A program made the position numbers and the translations under genes. Positions 1 through 12,100 of a stretch of DNA of 64,000 nucleotides are shown in pieces. Every line of letters begins with the position of its first letter. Positions within the stretch are counted from its first letter, which is position 1. The notes below the pieces were generated by a model. That model was not told the origin of the DNA. It saw only the letters and a list, made by a program, of their open reading frames with translations, and searched no databases. This stretch comes from Lepisosteus oculatus (Eukaryota > Chordata > Actinopteri > Semionotiformes > Lepisosteidae). Where the stretch lies: NCBI RefSeq assembly GCF_040954835.1, contig NC_090711.1:3851501-3915500 (forward strand), written 5' to 3'.

Positions 1-479
1 TACTGCTGGCAGGGAGATGCAGGCTATGGAATTTTACAGCTCAGGTGTTTTGAGTGTGAAAGTCAAAGCAAAGAATATATTCCTTTTAAGTAAACATTGT
101 ACCAAAGTTATGTGCAGTTGGGTAACTTGATTTCCATCCTCCAGCAGGAAAACCTGACAGTTCAGATTCACACATGTTGATAAAGCAGGATAGTGAGCCA
201 TCAAATTAAACACAAAAATGTAATGCATGAGGTGTGAAGTGTCCTCATCACTATTCTGCTTGTTAACAGTGATCACAGAAGCAAACCAGCTTTATTGATT
301 AAGGTTGAACATGCAGAAATGTAACTGTTTAAAATTAAAATATAGCACCCCCCTCTGCAACCTTACCAGGAAAGACATGCATTACACTTCAGCCCTGGAG
401 TACAGAAATTCAGATGTGTTTTAGTAGGAAGAAAGCAGAAAAGATTCTCTTCAGATGCATGTGTTTTGAATCCAAGCAG

Positions 480-790
480 AGAAGTAGTTCTGATCTCTAC
501 AGTGAGTTGAGAGCACTGTAAGTTTTCGATCGTTTTCTTTTTTGCAGCCTCTGAATGATTTTATCAGATCTGTTCTTTGGGACCTGTCACGTCTGAGTAC
601 ATATATATTTTTAAAGATGTAATATTTGTGTATTTCTGTAAATAAAGGAAGCTTTGCAACATTGTTAGCTGTTCCTAGGCACCATCTGTTTTGATCATGG
701 CATTGTTTTTGAGTCTGCATGTTCCATTTTTTTTTTAAAAGAATGTCCAGTTACATAGTGTATAAAAATAAAGTGCCGAAAAATCCAAAT
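480..790 (+). other. Possible 3' end of a convergent plus-strand gene
   Basis: Plus-strand AATAAA signals at 641-646 and 767-772 follow T-rich, 3' UTR-like sequence, and GT-rich sequence follows the second. In mammals the neighbour converging on PLAGL2 is TM9SF4, so its transcript end would be expected near here. No coding sequence supports this, so it is tentative. Confidence 0.25.
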
Positions 791-3597
791 TTGAACCTGT
801 GTCGCACTGTGGATTAAATGGAGTTTTGTAAGTGGTGCTCTCTGTAAAGATCGGCCCTGCTACAGAATTCATGGTTCAAAGGTCAAGAGTTGGGTCCTGC
901 AGTTTCACCAGTTGGGGTCTTCAGCATTACAGCAAAATATGCAAGCCTTTTCAGACCACCCTAAATCCAAGCTATCAATTAGACATTGTCAGCCCCTCGT
1001 CCCCAATTCGGGAATCTGAAGTGTTTACGTGTTTTCTTTTTTAAAAAAGACAAAAGCATTGAACCATGTTTGTATTTTAATCATTTTTACCATAACACAT
1101 TAAAAGTTAAAAAGTACAACGTTCTGTACAATAAGTAAATATGTTTGCTGTAGCTTTTTTCTTTGGATCAACCAATATAAAAAAAAAATCTGTCATTTTA
1201 CATTGCAGCAACTGATTGTATGTGGAACCTTTTTGAGCACAAAAAAAAGAAGACATCTTTCTTATAAAACGTTCTTCCTCTCTCTGAAGGATTTTTTACA
1301 ATTTCCCTGTAGTATGTAAATACCATGCTATATAAAAATAGTGTAGGATGAACACAAAACACCTTTTGTTTTCTTTCACTTTTTTCTGAGGTGGCAGTAA
1401 TAGAGCATACTAAAAACTAGTTACTAAAGATACATAAAGAACTTGGAATGCAAGACTTAACATTAAGCTAAAATATATAAAACTACACATGGATTTTGTC
1501 TTTAATAGACAGTACCCAGTTTCTCATAATAAAGCAAAATCAATATCACATATATATATAGTTGTTTTTAGTTTTTTAAATCTGATTTTCTTCCTGGAAT
1601 TCACTTTATTCCCTTCAAGATGTGTTCTGTACCTACTAGTACAATATTTTAAGAGTAAGTGCAGTACTAATAAGTACATGGAGGTTATAACTGGCTGAAA
1701 CAAAACAAGACAGATGTACAGAAAACTGCTCTCACTAATTTAGACCCATGCTAGGAAAGATTTAGTTTTGTGCATGGTAAGAAATCACAGAAAAGGGCTT
1801 CATTGAGTCATCATCTCATCAGTAAAGCACTTTTCTGAACCCTATCTCACCCCCTATGAGGACTGATATGCAGCTAAGGCTGTATCATCTCTAGACAATT
1901 AAAATTATTGGTATCTGAAGTGACATAGGGGGACACTGAAATAGCCGTCACTTCTCCATCACACAGATTAGTGTATTCTAGCTTTATTTTTGGCATGGTC
2001 TCTCTATCTTCAAACAAGCTTGAATGCAATACTGCAAAGCAAACGCCCACTTGAATTTTAATTTTAGTTTGGTTTATAGAAGTATACCCTAGTTTTCTTG
2101 CAAGGAATTTTCATTAGTCTTTTTGTTGTCTGTTTTAAACTTGACTAAGGGTTAATTCAACTTCAGATCTACTCCTTTGTTGCTTTTATTGTTCTTATTC
2201 TCTTTCGAGTTCTTTGAGGACTTTAATGGTGTACTACAACGATCAGAGTCTACAATCGTGGGTGCAGTCATGGGGAAGGGGGCAGAGTTCTCTCCCCCTC
2301 AGTTTTACTAGGAAGACCTTTAAAAACCCACAGCCGGTATAGTCCTGCACTGCGCCACAGGTTACAGCAGAGAACTGTAAGATAAAGAAGTAGAGTATAC
2401 TGAAATTCCCAAAAATATATATTTTTAATTGAGTTCCAGGGCAGAAAAGGCTGCGTTCTTTGCAACTACTTTCTAGGGAGTTTTATGCAGACATTCATGG
2501 AATCTTTACAAATCTGAATTACAACATTACAGTGAAACTGAATTTTCATTTTCAACTTGATGCGATAAGACGTTTGAGGAGCCATTTATGTCATAGTTTG
2601 TTTTCTCTCAGCCTGCCAACTCTAGAGCAAAAGGCACCCTTATATGCAAGAAGGAAACAGCACCGTTAAAACCTATTTTATGTCCAAGTATTTTTTTTGT
2701 AAAAAGGAAAACGCGTGGAATCATAAATCTGTTAATGGCACGTAAATGTACAAGATTAAAAATACCTCTTTTTAAAAGAAATACTCCTTCTGAATTTTGA
2801 AAGTGCTAGAGTTCAGACAAGCTCACAGAAACCTTAGGAGGAAAAACAGAATAGCTAATGACCTCACATAGCTAAAGAAGTAGTTCTTGCATGTTTGGGA
2901 GACTTAGAAACACCAAACACTTTTTAGATTAAAAATATGACAGCCCTAAATATCCTAGTCACGGTCTGTAAAGGCATGGTCTTATAAACCCTCCCTTTTG
3001 CTTAGCAATGAATGTGAAGATCCTGCTGCATTTAATCTTTAATATACCTCTAGTTTACTTCTAAAACACTGCAACAGAGTGCGTTGAAACTGTCGACTGA
3101 CCACACCTGGAAATTCTCAACAAAATTAACATGATAGTAAATCAACACTGTGAAAAATAGAAATCAAGTGGAGATGACAATTCAGAAACACAGGAAGCAG
3201 TGTGGACCAGGTCAATAACACAGGACCATCCCTGTCCCTTGGGAACATAAGCTCAAACTGTGGCAGACCCTTGATCTGTTCTGGATTGGATCTGTTCTCT
3301 GTGCCTTTTCCCAGACCCACAGATAAGAATCATGGAAATATCAGCCTTGAGAGGGCAGCTGTCTGGAGAGAGGGTTCTTTACTTACTATCGTATCAGTTT
3401 TTTGTCTGAGGAGAAAGGGCAGAATCTTCATTCAGTAAAGACAAATGCAGCATGCATCAATTATAAGATACAGTAAATATCTTTCAAGATGCAACTCTAT
3501 GTTGCTTTTTTAAATCAAGTCCATTATCGGAAAACTATTTTACTCCCGGTGGCCATTGATTACCCATCACAGTTACATAGGATACAAGGCGGAACTA

Positions 3598-3802
3598 CAA
3601 ACTGGATGTCAGGGTATCACAGTAAGTTTAGGACACACAACAGCCAGCAAATCTTTGGAAGATGGGAGGAAACGTAAGCAAAACCCATCATAACATGGTG
3701 GAGAACATGCAAACTCCACACAGGAAGTGTCCCAGTTTGGAATCAAACCCAGGACCCCAGAGCTGTGAGGCAGCAATGCTGAATGCCACATCACCACCCC
3801 TC
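3598..3802 (+). repeat. Dispersed fish repeat ('gaacatgcaaactccacac' type)
   Basis: Contains the motif order typical of a very common vertebrate interspersed repeat: 'gatgggaggaaac', 'gagaacatgcaaactccaca', 'atcaaacccaggacccc', 'agctgtgaggcagca'. Diverged copy. Family name not assigned. Confidence 0.7.
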
Positions 3803-5889
3803 CCTATTCGGTTTTTCCTCCTAGATTGTTAGTAATAAATTCTCATGAGGTGGTGTGTTGTTGTTCTGAGGTCCTGTATAATAAACAGAAGAAAAAGAGA
3901 AATCCATATATAAAACTCAACAGTACTGCCTATTAGATTTTTTTGTTTTGTGTTTCTGAGTTATCATTGCGTGATCTTGGTATTGTACAACTTTGTCATT
4001 ATGCTCTTGAATTAAAGCAGCCATAGAAACAGAATGAAAAGACAATGTACATTAAATAAAATATCTGTTTAAGCATACTTGAAGCAGCAGTAAAGTAATA
4101 GTGGGGTTTCAGTTTTTTAAGTGAAGGGCTGTACTCATAAAACCAGTAGTGGTTTCCTAATGGGTTTCCAATGGTACATAAATGTTATATACAATACTTC
4201 AGGTTCAGGTTTGTGAGAGCAAATGTGATCCAGTGATGTGAATAACTTGCTGTACGTCGTGGGTACTCAAATAAATATCACAGGAAACCAATTTAGCTTA
4301 GCTTTATCGGAAGAAATAAGACTTCTTTAAGACTTTTCTCATTCCTACTTTTCAGAACTTTGATTACCTGTAATCAGCTTTCCTTCATTCTCATGAACAG
4401 CAAAAGGCACGTTCTAGATGCCTGAATGCCCTTTTTGTCAATTAATTTAATAATAGTTTCATTTAAAAGGAATATGTCTCTTGTACTAGACCACACTTCA
4501 TCAATCAAATGGGGTCTTCATTCTGTACTCTGATGGGGCTGGTATTTACATTCCCCATGGGAGGAAAGAAAAATGACTCTCTTAAAGTTAAGCACATTAT
4601 AGTCCTCGTTATGCAATTGTATACCTGTTAATTCACAAATCACGTTTGCTCTAATTTAGCTCCTATGAATGAAAGGTTAAAGAGAAAAGCCTATCACAGA
4701 CATCTATTGCTTCATCCATCTTTAGACCAGTACATGTATGACACACGTATGTAAACTTGAATGAACACCAGTATAAAAACACTTTATACAACTAACTATA
4801 TTCAATTTTACTGAAAAAAGTCATTTAGATATATTTTTGTTCGTACACTGCAAAATGTTCTTAAAATGTTTCTGTTTAACTATTCACATATGTCAGGGTT
4901 ATTAAAACAAATGCCTAAAACTGCCTAGATTTAAATATATATAATACAAGGCAGAGTGTCAAAAGACACACAGATCTTAAGGATTTTTACTTTTGTAAAA
5001 ATTAGTGTCAGAATGAAGACAACTAGTTAGGAAAAAACAGCTGGATGTAGATCAATTCTACTCTTGGGAGAAGGACTTTTTGAAACTCTATGCTGTATGT
5101 TTATATATGTAAGAAGACCTTGGATTCAAACTGTGAGACACTGAAATACTCTCTCAGTAAGATTGCAGTGAATTAAGTCATTAATGTGGAGTTTTGTCTT
5201 GTGACACTTTACAATGGTTACTTAAAATATTTCGAAGGAAACATTACAGAAGGCAGTATACAGCAGATGGAATTCTGTCCAATTCACGGGGAAATGCCCA
5301 GAAATTCAGCCATCAATACAACATTTGTTTCCCAGCACATAAGAACTACCCTGCATTTGACGTGAATGTTATCTGGAAAGTTTAAGGCTATTTTAAAGCT
5401 GTTCTCCAGTTTTCCTTGTCATTATACAGCAAACAGGTTTTGAAGGTTTTGTGAAAAGGCATCATTCTAATTTACAAAACAGGCAGCTTTCCTTCTCTAT
5501 AAGTCCAGATAAAGTTAGCACCATATTGACTTGTTCACAAATAAAGTAACATGCTGCCCTTGTTACTTGAGATGAAGACCTCAGCATAAGTTTCTAAGTT
5601 TACTGACTCTGCAATGCTAATGAAGCTATCATTAACACCACAAAGCAATGCAGACAGGCAGTACATTACGGCCAGGCTTCATCAACAATCCCAACGTGTC
5701 AACTAAAAATATCTGGTTTGTCTCCTCGCCCTAACAAGTATGTTACAAGGGCAACACCACCAGAATTAAGACAAAGTCTCCGTTCAACAACACAGCACAG
5801 TAATTGAAGCCTGTGCTAATACTGAAGACATTTAAACCTTTAAAGCCAGAGTATTTTTAGTTGCGAATATGCAATTTTAGAATTTGTCA

Positions 5890-6092
5890 TTTCACTAATG
5901 TTTTTATCCAAAGCACCTAACGGAGACCCAGGGATTGGAAAGTGTGCTCTTCAGCCATTTTCACTGGTGCCCAGTGCAATGGACCCTGGCCTTTTGGACT
6001 CGTGCAGAGTTCAGTCACAATGACACAAAGTGAGTGAGTGAGTGGCAGAGTCAGGGATTGAACCAGAATAGAATGTGAACTCTAACCAGCAA
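5890..6092 (-). repeat. SINE-like dispersed repeat
   Basis: Read on the minus strand, it runs from a 'ggttcaatccctgactctgcc'-like B-box region to a 'taggtgctttggataaaaa' tail, the hallmark 3' end of ray-finned fish SINEs. Diverged. Confidence 0.5.
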
Positions 6093-6922
6093 AAGACTGA
6101 AAGCAAATGGAGTGTTTTCTCCCCTGGCCTCCACTAGCTTCGGACTGCATGCCTAGATCACGCTTCTGTTTTGCTTTAACAGAAATTGAAGCTGCCCCTC
6201 CTTATTATTCACATAGTACACATACAGCTGTACATGCATACACATACAGTAGTATGATTATTTTTGGGTTGCATTCTTTAAATAAAATGCATGAAGTGCC
6301 TCCTTCAGAAAAGTGCTTCTTCTTATTAAGACCAAAACTCCCATTAATTTCTGCAGCTTCTGTTTCCATACTGCCCTCAGAAGAAGAAATATGCATGTCG
6401 GAGTGGTGTATTGCTGAGATACAAGATGTACAACATAGTAAGCAAACCGACCACGGATGAAACCTTCCAGAAAATTTGCTTTCGGGCCCTTCACAAATTT
6501 CCCCGCTGGCAATGTGAAGGGGAGCCTGTCTGCACCTCAGAATATCAGCTTGCAAAGAAGTGCCTGAGACACAGGAGAGGAAGAGAAACTGCAGGTGGCA
6601 TATTTCACATTTGAAGAAAAAAAAAACTCTAAAAAATCAGATCCTTGCTTAACTCACTCCAAACGCGTCATGCTCCCTCGAAAAACCAAAGGATATGACT
6701 CTCTCATAACTAGTCTTTTACCATATTACAGTACCGTACCTCCTTAATCGACTTGCCAATGCTGCCATCTAGCTGAAGAGGAAAAGAAAAACCCTAATGA
6801 AAGCTCCTCGGCGAGAAGGCGTAGCTGTCCTCCCATGCCTCGGAGAAAAGCTTTGGGAGCTTTAATTAAGGCTTCTAAGCGTTTGTCTTTTCGAGGGGAG
6901 GTTGCCGTCAGGAGGAGGTGGC

Positions 6923-8198
6923 CTACTGAAACGCCTGGTGAAAGCGAGGCAGAGTGGTTGTACTGAGGCTGCTGGTGAACACTGGAGGCAGAGGGTGGAG
7001 AGGCCCAAGGCTTAAGCTGCTTACAGAGCCTTGAGTCTCTTGAGGTTGAGGTTGCAAAGAGGTTAGAGGCGGCTGGGGATCGCCCTGGGAGGAGTAGCCC
7101 ATGACCAGCCCGCTGGAGGACATCGGGGGGTTATATGGCGGAAGGTTCAGTGGCAGGAAGCCCAGCAGGTGGGAGAAGTCCATATTAGCAGCGCAGAGAG
7201 ACTCGGCGATGATGGCCGGGCTCTTGGACAGGAGGTGCTCCCCGGAGAGGTCATCCAGGGATGGCTGGTGTTCCAGCCCATCCTTGGGCGGAGAGGGGTG
7301 GGATTCTGCGCACGAGACAGGGAGCCCGCTCTGCAGATCCATGAGGAAGCTTTCCATCTCCACCTTCAGGGGCTTCTCCAGCAGATATGAGGTAGATCCG
7401 AGCTGATACTTGGGCGGTGGGGGCTGCTGGGGAGGGGGTGAGTGGTGGTGGATGGGGGAAGGAGACTCCATGGGGCAGCCCATTCCCATGGCAGCAGAGA
7501 GAGAGTTGGGCATCAAGCTATGCGTCACCCCCGAGTTGGACATGCTTTGCAGGTGGGGGTTGTACATGCCCATGGGGAAGTTGTTACTGAAGGACTTGCT
7601 CATCATAGAGTCTTTGGAAGAAGCCATGCACATCATGGGGCTGAACTCTTCCTTCACAGAGATGGGTGAGCCAGAGTTCAGGAGGCCCAGCATGTCAGGC
7701 GGCTCCGACTTGATCTTCAGGAGCTCCTGAGAGTGGCTCTTCTTGACGTGCCGGGTCAGGTGGTCCTTGCGGCCGAAGCGCTGGGCGCAATACTGACACA
7801 GGAAGTCCTTGCGCCCCGTGTGGACCACCATGTGGCGCCGCACATCTTTCCGGGTGTAGAAGCGCCGGTCACAGTGGTCGCAGGGGTGCTTTTTCTCCTT
7901 GGCACCGCCTGAGGACTTCCCCGAGTGGCTCTTGAGGTGCTCCAGCAGCACGGGTGTGCTCTCGTAGCTCTGCAGGCAGACCTTGCACGTCAGGTCACCA
8001 CTGGTGGCCGCGTGCATGGCCACGTGCCGCTTGTAGCCCAGCTTGGTATTGTAGTTCTTGCCACACTCCTCACACTTGAAGGCCTCCTTGTTGGGGTCGT
8101 GGGTCTGGAGGTGGTTCTTGAGATGGTCTTTCCGGTGGAACATCTTCTCACAGAACGTGCACTGGTGCGTCTTCTGCGGAGAATGTGTGGCCATATGC
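6923..8198 (-). CDS. PLAGL2: PLAGL2 terminal coding exon
   Basis: Begins after a CTACAG acceptor (8204..8199 on the minus strand) and ends at the TAG stop. It encodes residues 98 (split Arg) to 522: the second half of finger 2, fingers 3-7 and the whole proline/serine-rich activation region, including a His/Pro run near residues 345-360. Confidence 0.97.
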
Positions 8199-9043
8199 CT
8201 GTAGGAGACGGAAGAGATGAGGTGGGGTTACAGACAATTACAGACGAGAATACTAGGAGGGTTTTCTTCCTCTCTTTAAATGAATTCTATCAAGAGGTTT
8301 TGCAGTAAACTGTGTGTTGCATCCTGTAATGCTTTATACCAAGCCACGATGTTTAACTGAATAAAAATGGTTCTCCAATGTTCTACACAGTTCTGTTTCA
8401 AAGATCAAGTTGGAGAGCCTACGACCATTCCTCAACGAAGCTCTACAGAGTGGATGAATATTTGGACGCCGCGTAGTGTCGTGTAGTTCAACCCAGAGTT
8501 GTGTTGTTGCAATAACAACCCCGCTCGGTACGAGAAGATCCGCAGGTTCAGAAATTCGCTGCCTGCTCTTGGCTGAGGAGCCAAAGGTGCGAAGCTGCCA
8601 CCTGAGGGATTGTGATCGCATGGCTCCAAATCAGACTCCCCACCCACCACCACCACCACCACCAAAAGGTCACCGTCTTGACCACCCATCTTCCATCTTT
8701 CAATCCCAGCGCAGCCGAAAGTCCTCTGTTGATCACCCTGCGGTGCTTACCTGAAAAGCTTGTACTTGGAGACAAAGGCCTTGGCACACTGGGGCTGGGA
8801 GCAGCGGAAGGGCTTCTCACCAGTGTGGCAGTAGGTGTGGATCCGGAGCTTGTCCTGCGTGCTGAACAGCGCCCCGCACACCTCGCACTCGCAGCTCCTG
8901 GGATTGCGGTCGTCCCTCTCGGCTCTCTCCGATCGCGGCGGCTTGCCTCCGAAAAGCTTGGCGGCGGCGGCGGCACACTCGTCCTCGTCCTCCGGCGTTA
9001 CTGCGGTAATCTGGCCTGGGTCATCGGTGGCAGCTGCTGCCAT
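6923..9043 (-). CDS. PLAGL2: PLAGL2, C2H2 zinc-finger transcription factor (two coding exons)
   Basis: Coding sequence is complement(join(6923..8198, 8751..9043)), 522 aa. PLAG-family proteins are nuclear activators that bind GC-rich sites in growth-related promoters. Seven C2H2 fingers are visible: C53/C56/H69/H73, C81/C86/H99/H103, C111/C114/H127/H131, C140/C143/H156/H160, C169/C172/H185/H189, C204/C207/H220/H224 and C232/C235/H248/H253. Paralogue assignment rests on the C-terminal half (KYQLGSTSYL, DFSHLLGFLPLNLPPYNPP, and the end TTLPRFHQAFQ), which fits PLAGL2 better than PLAG1, although some stretches look PLAG1-like. The N-terminus (about 50 aa, Ala- and acid-rich) is poorly conserved in the family. 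The start lies in a strong Kozak context (gccATGG). The intron splits an Arg codon inside finger 2. Intact open frame; no sign of decay. Confidence 0.97.
8199..8750 (-). other. PLAGL2 intron between coding exons
   Basis: 552-nt GT-AG intron. It carries a CCA microsatellite at about 8641-8665 and nothing else recognisable. Confidence 0.93.
8641..8665. repeat. (CCA)n microsatellite
   Basis: Tandem CCA units in the PLAGL2 intron, read directly from the sequence. Confidence 0.9.
8751..9043 (-). CDS. PLAGL2: PLAGL2 first coding exon
   Basis: 293 nt, from ATG to a canonical donor (TTCAG|GTAAGC). It encodes the Ala/acid-rich N-terminus, finger 1 and the start of finger 2 up to KYKLF. The phase (2 nt left over) joins exactly to the G at 8198 to give Arg, then His-Met-Ala-Thr-His, as in PLAG1 and PLAGL2. 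Confidence 0.95.
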
Positions 9044-9104
9044 GGCAGTCTTAAGGGGCCGGGGCCATGAAAAGGCAGATTCTGCTCCCCACGCTTCCAG
9101 GCTC
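9044..9104 (-). other. PLAGL2 5' UTR portion with candidate splice acceptor
   Basis: On the minus strand a long C-rich pyrimidine tract (about 9150 to 9113) is followed by CACACAG, placing a possible acceptor at 9106..9105 and an exon start at 9104. That leaves 61 nt of leader before the ATG, including the uORF. This fits the family gene structure, in which the start codon lies in an internal exon. The plus strand here is a G-rich tract (9125-9150). Confidence 0.45.
9051..9068 (-). promoter_or_regulatory. Five-codon uORF in the PLAGL2 leader
   Basis: On the minus strand an ATG opens a frame of five codons (Met-Ala-Pro-Ala-Pro) and stops at TAA, 7 nt before the PLAGL2 start. Its context is catGG-like and it lies within the presumed 5' UTR. 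Such a short, close uORF usually lowers translation of the main frame, but the effect here is inference. Confidence 0.6.
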
Positions 9105-12100
9105 CTGTGTGGCGGCTCGACGGCGGGCGGGGGTGGGGGGGGGGAGGGGGTGGAGAGCGCGAGCCGGGTGGGACGAGATGCAGGGGGCGGCTGGCTTCAG
9201 GTGCCCAGGTCCGATCTGAAAAACATCAGCCTCTGTATCACTCACCACCCTGGAGTTTTTACACTCATGTCCTGGTCCGAAGCCACACACGTCCTCGATA
9301 ACCCCGAGTGCCCTATGTCCTTCTGTTTTGCCGCCCTGCGAGAAGCTCTTCACCCTGGTGCTTCTCAAAGTGCTCGAAGCTTATGAGTGGAGGCCCGTCT
9401 GCGCGGGAAAAACTACCCCATGAACTGTCTGCCCTTAAAAATTTTAACAGACTATTTGTGTTCATTTCTGCATTCTGAAAACGTGGACCAAAAAGACAGC
9501 TTGCTGTGGCGATGCACTGCTCTTGCGCTCCATAGTCTTGGCAGCGTCAATGAAGGTCACAGACCTCGGTGATGAGTTGACATCTCAGCGCCCACAATCT
9601 GCCCTTTCCTCTATGGCCTCATTTCCTCACGTTTGCACTCGGTAATAAAAATAAAAAATAAGACAGAAGAGACCGAAAGCCCTCGAGATGCAGGGAAGGG
9701 TCTTTACCTTTCAGATGCAAGTGAAAAGAGAACCCCACTTCGAAGCTCCTTTTCACCCAGTCCCAACAGTGATGGTTGGGGGTGAGGAAGATGTAGTACA
9801 GCACATCCTTAGCACACTGCAGTGAAACACAAACAGGGTTGTTAGCACCACTCTGCTCTCGCCAAACACAAGACAACAGACAACCTCCTCTCCGCAGAGC
9901 AGCTTTTCACTTTTGAAGTGGGTGTCTTGCTTGATCGGTGGCCAGCACAGAAGACAGCACAGTTTCAAAGCACGTTATTCATCGCTCCACACTTTTAAAA
10001 GTCTAATTATAAATGTTGGTCGTTCCCACTGCAGTAGACCCAGGAAAGACAGGAAGGGGTGATAACCGCTGCTCTTTCGAGGTGAATTGACAAGACCATA
10101 GCCATTCAGTGGAACTGTAAAGGAATTTGATTCAAAGAGCTTTCTGCTACACTGTTAATTTGACAAATCAAGGCAAAACTACTGCATGTCTTTGTCTATA
10201 TGATAATAGATGATAGACTAGAAACCATGTTATGGTGAATGACCTAATTGCAATGGAAGTTGCAGGAATTATTTCCTGATTGTGAAAAGGACGATAAAGA
10301 ACTATACCTTTTCCCCAACACTTACTTTATATGATAACCTAGTTTTCTAAAAAAAAAAATCAGTAATCTCCTATTATCCCCTGGCTGCTAAAAACTAGAT
10401 TACAATCTATCCTTAAGACTGCTTTGCTTTATCGATTTCCCATAAGTCGTACACCAGTAATAAAGAAGCATCTTTTCTAAAGCAGACAGGCTTTTGATCA
10501 CTAAAGATGAATACATGCACTGAATCCAAGCACTGCGAGGCAACTCATAATTGTCCCAGACGGATTTTAAAAAGATGAAGGACAATACAAAGCTATTCTG
10601 TGACCCCTGACCCTAAAAGAATGTTTGCATTCTAGAACGGAATGCTTGAGAACCAGTCCTCCTAATTCTTGAGTTGAATCAAGGGTTCAGATAATGGGTG
10701 CCCCCCTTCACATTTGCTATCATGCTTCTACATGGTGGTCTAGTAACGTATAAATCTCAATATGAATAATAAGACGGTCTTCTCCATTTTGGGAGATGCA
10801 GTCTGTTAAGAGGAGATGACAACTGGAATGCCCCCTACCCAGTATGTGACATGATTACATAGCCATCACACAGCAGGCACAGAGGGAGAAAATGACATCT
10901 CTGCCTTTCGCTGGCACTGGGAAGTTCTGCCTATTGTTGTGTTTGGCCCATGCAATCTGAACATGAAGCCTAAGGGCAAAAACTGGGGTGCCTCCAGCCC
11001 CTGCTATGTCTATTTATGTCACAGAGAATCTCAACCCCACAACTCACCCCAATTTCCCAAGATGAGCCCTTCGGCAAAGCAGAGACCAGTTTAAAAGCAA
11101 AAAGTCCCACAGGACATCTTTGAGGGACCATACTTAAATAATTCTTAAAGAGCCCTTGAATAAAAACAGGCTGATAAAACAGATGAACAGAGTGACATCA
11201 AGTTCATGTAAAAAGGATGACCAACCACCACCTTGTCCATTTATAAAGTAGAAACCTATTGCTTGATGAGAGTTGATTGAAAGCCTGAAACATTTAGCTG
11301 ATGAAACGCGGTCATGTATGTATGGGGTTGCATGTCGAGATGACGAGTTTTAATTCAAATCAAGGCCTACAGAACTGCATCACCTTCGACAACAAACTGA
11401 GCACGTACTTGCCTGGCTCACCCTCTGCGATTTACTAGATCTCGTTCTGCTGAGACCGATGTGGTTCAACCGGATAGTCCCAATACTGACAGCTCTAGGA
11501 GCCTGCAGCCTGGGGGACATATCAAGTGTCACACAGCGGATTTCTCTCCTCAGAGAAAAATCACACACCGGGGGTACTGCTCCTGCTTCCTGCACACCAC
11601 ACCCCTGCAGACTTCAGAAACGATTCCAGGCCAGGAGATGGACACGGCTTAGACCAGTTCGTTGACCGAAAGACCGAAGAGATCCATTAAGAGTTCTGGA
11701 ATCTGAACCTGAAGACTGGCTTCCCAGGAGTCAAAACATCATGTTACTGACGTGACAACTTAAAGCTCATTTACTTACCCCCAAGACATTCCTTCTTTTC
11801 GACTGTCACATCATACCTACAAAGGAAACGCAACTCAACAGGTGTTTGTACACAGCGTATCATTCGAAGTATCCTGCTTTCTTAAAATACTGTAATATGG
11901 TTGCGTGTTGAGATACTGGCTGAAATGGTGCTGTAGTACCTGTAGCTGGAGTGAAGATGGTGCTTCAGCTGAGCGGATCCAGTAGAATGCCCAGCTGGAT
12001 AAACCACTCCAAATGCAGAATTACTTGCAATAGGAAAATATGCTGAACTTATACAATAACAGAAAGAAATAAAAGGAGACATGTCTTAATAAAAAATAAA

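Larger units (their letters stand above)
1..6922 (-). other. PLAGL2 3' UTR and downstream region
   Basis: No coding gene is seen. Human PLAGL2 has a 3' UTR of several kb, so much of this is probably PLAGL2 3' UTR. Minus-strand AATAAA signals (TTTATT on plus) lie at 2185-2190, 1983-1988, 1605-1610 and 291-296; I cannot tell which is used. Two dispersed repeats (about 3598-3802 and 5890-6092) interrupt it. Confidence 0.5.

Noticed and set aside
6107-6614. Overlapping 67-117-codon frames on both strands
   Set aside because: Just downstream of PLAGL2, in probable 3' UTR; no family match on either strand.
7101-8308. Several plus-strand frames of about 75-127 codons
   Set aside because: They lie opposite the PLAGL2 terminal exon and reflect its GC-rich codons; no recognisable domain.
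8548-9386. Overlapping frames around the PLAGL2 first coding exon on both strands
   Set aside because: Low-complexity Ala/Pro/Gly/Arg translations of GC-rich DNA; only the PLAGL2 frame carries zinc fingers.
11459-11665. 68-codon plus-strand ORF with a hydrophobic start
   Set aside because: Briefly resembles a signal peptide, but there is no domain, no splice context and a second overlapping open frame.
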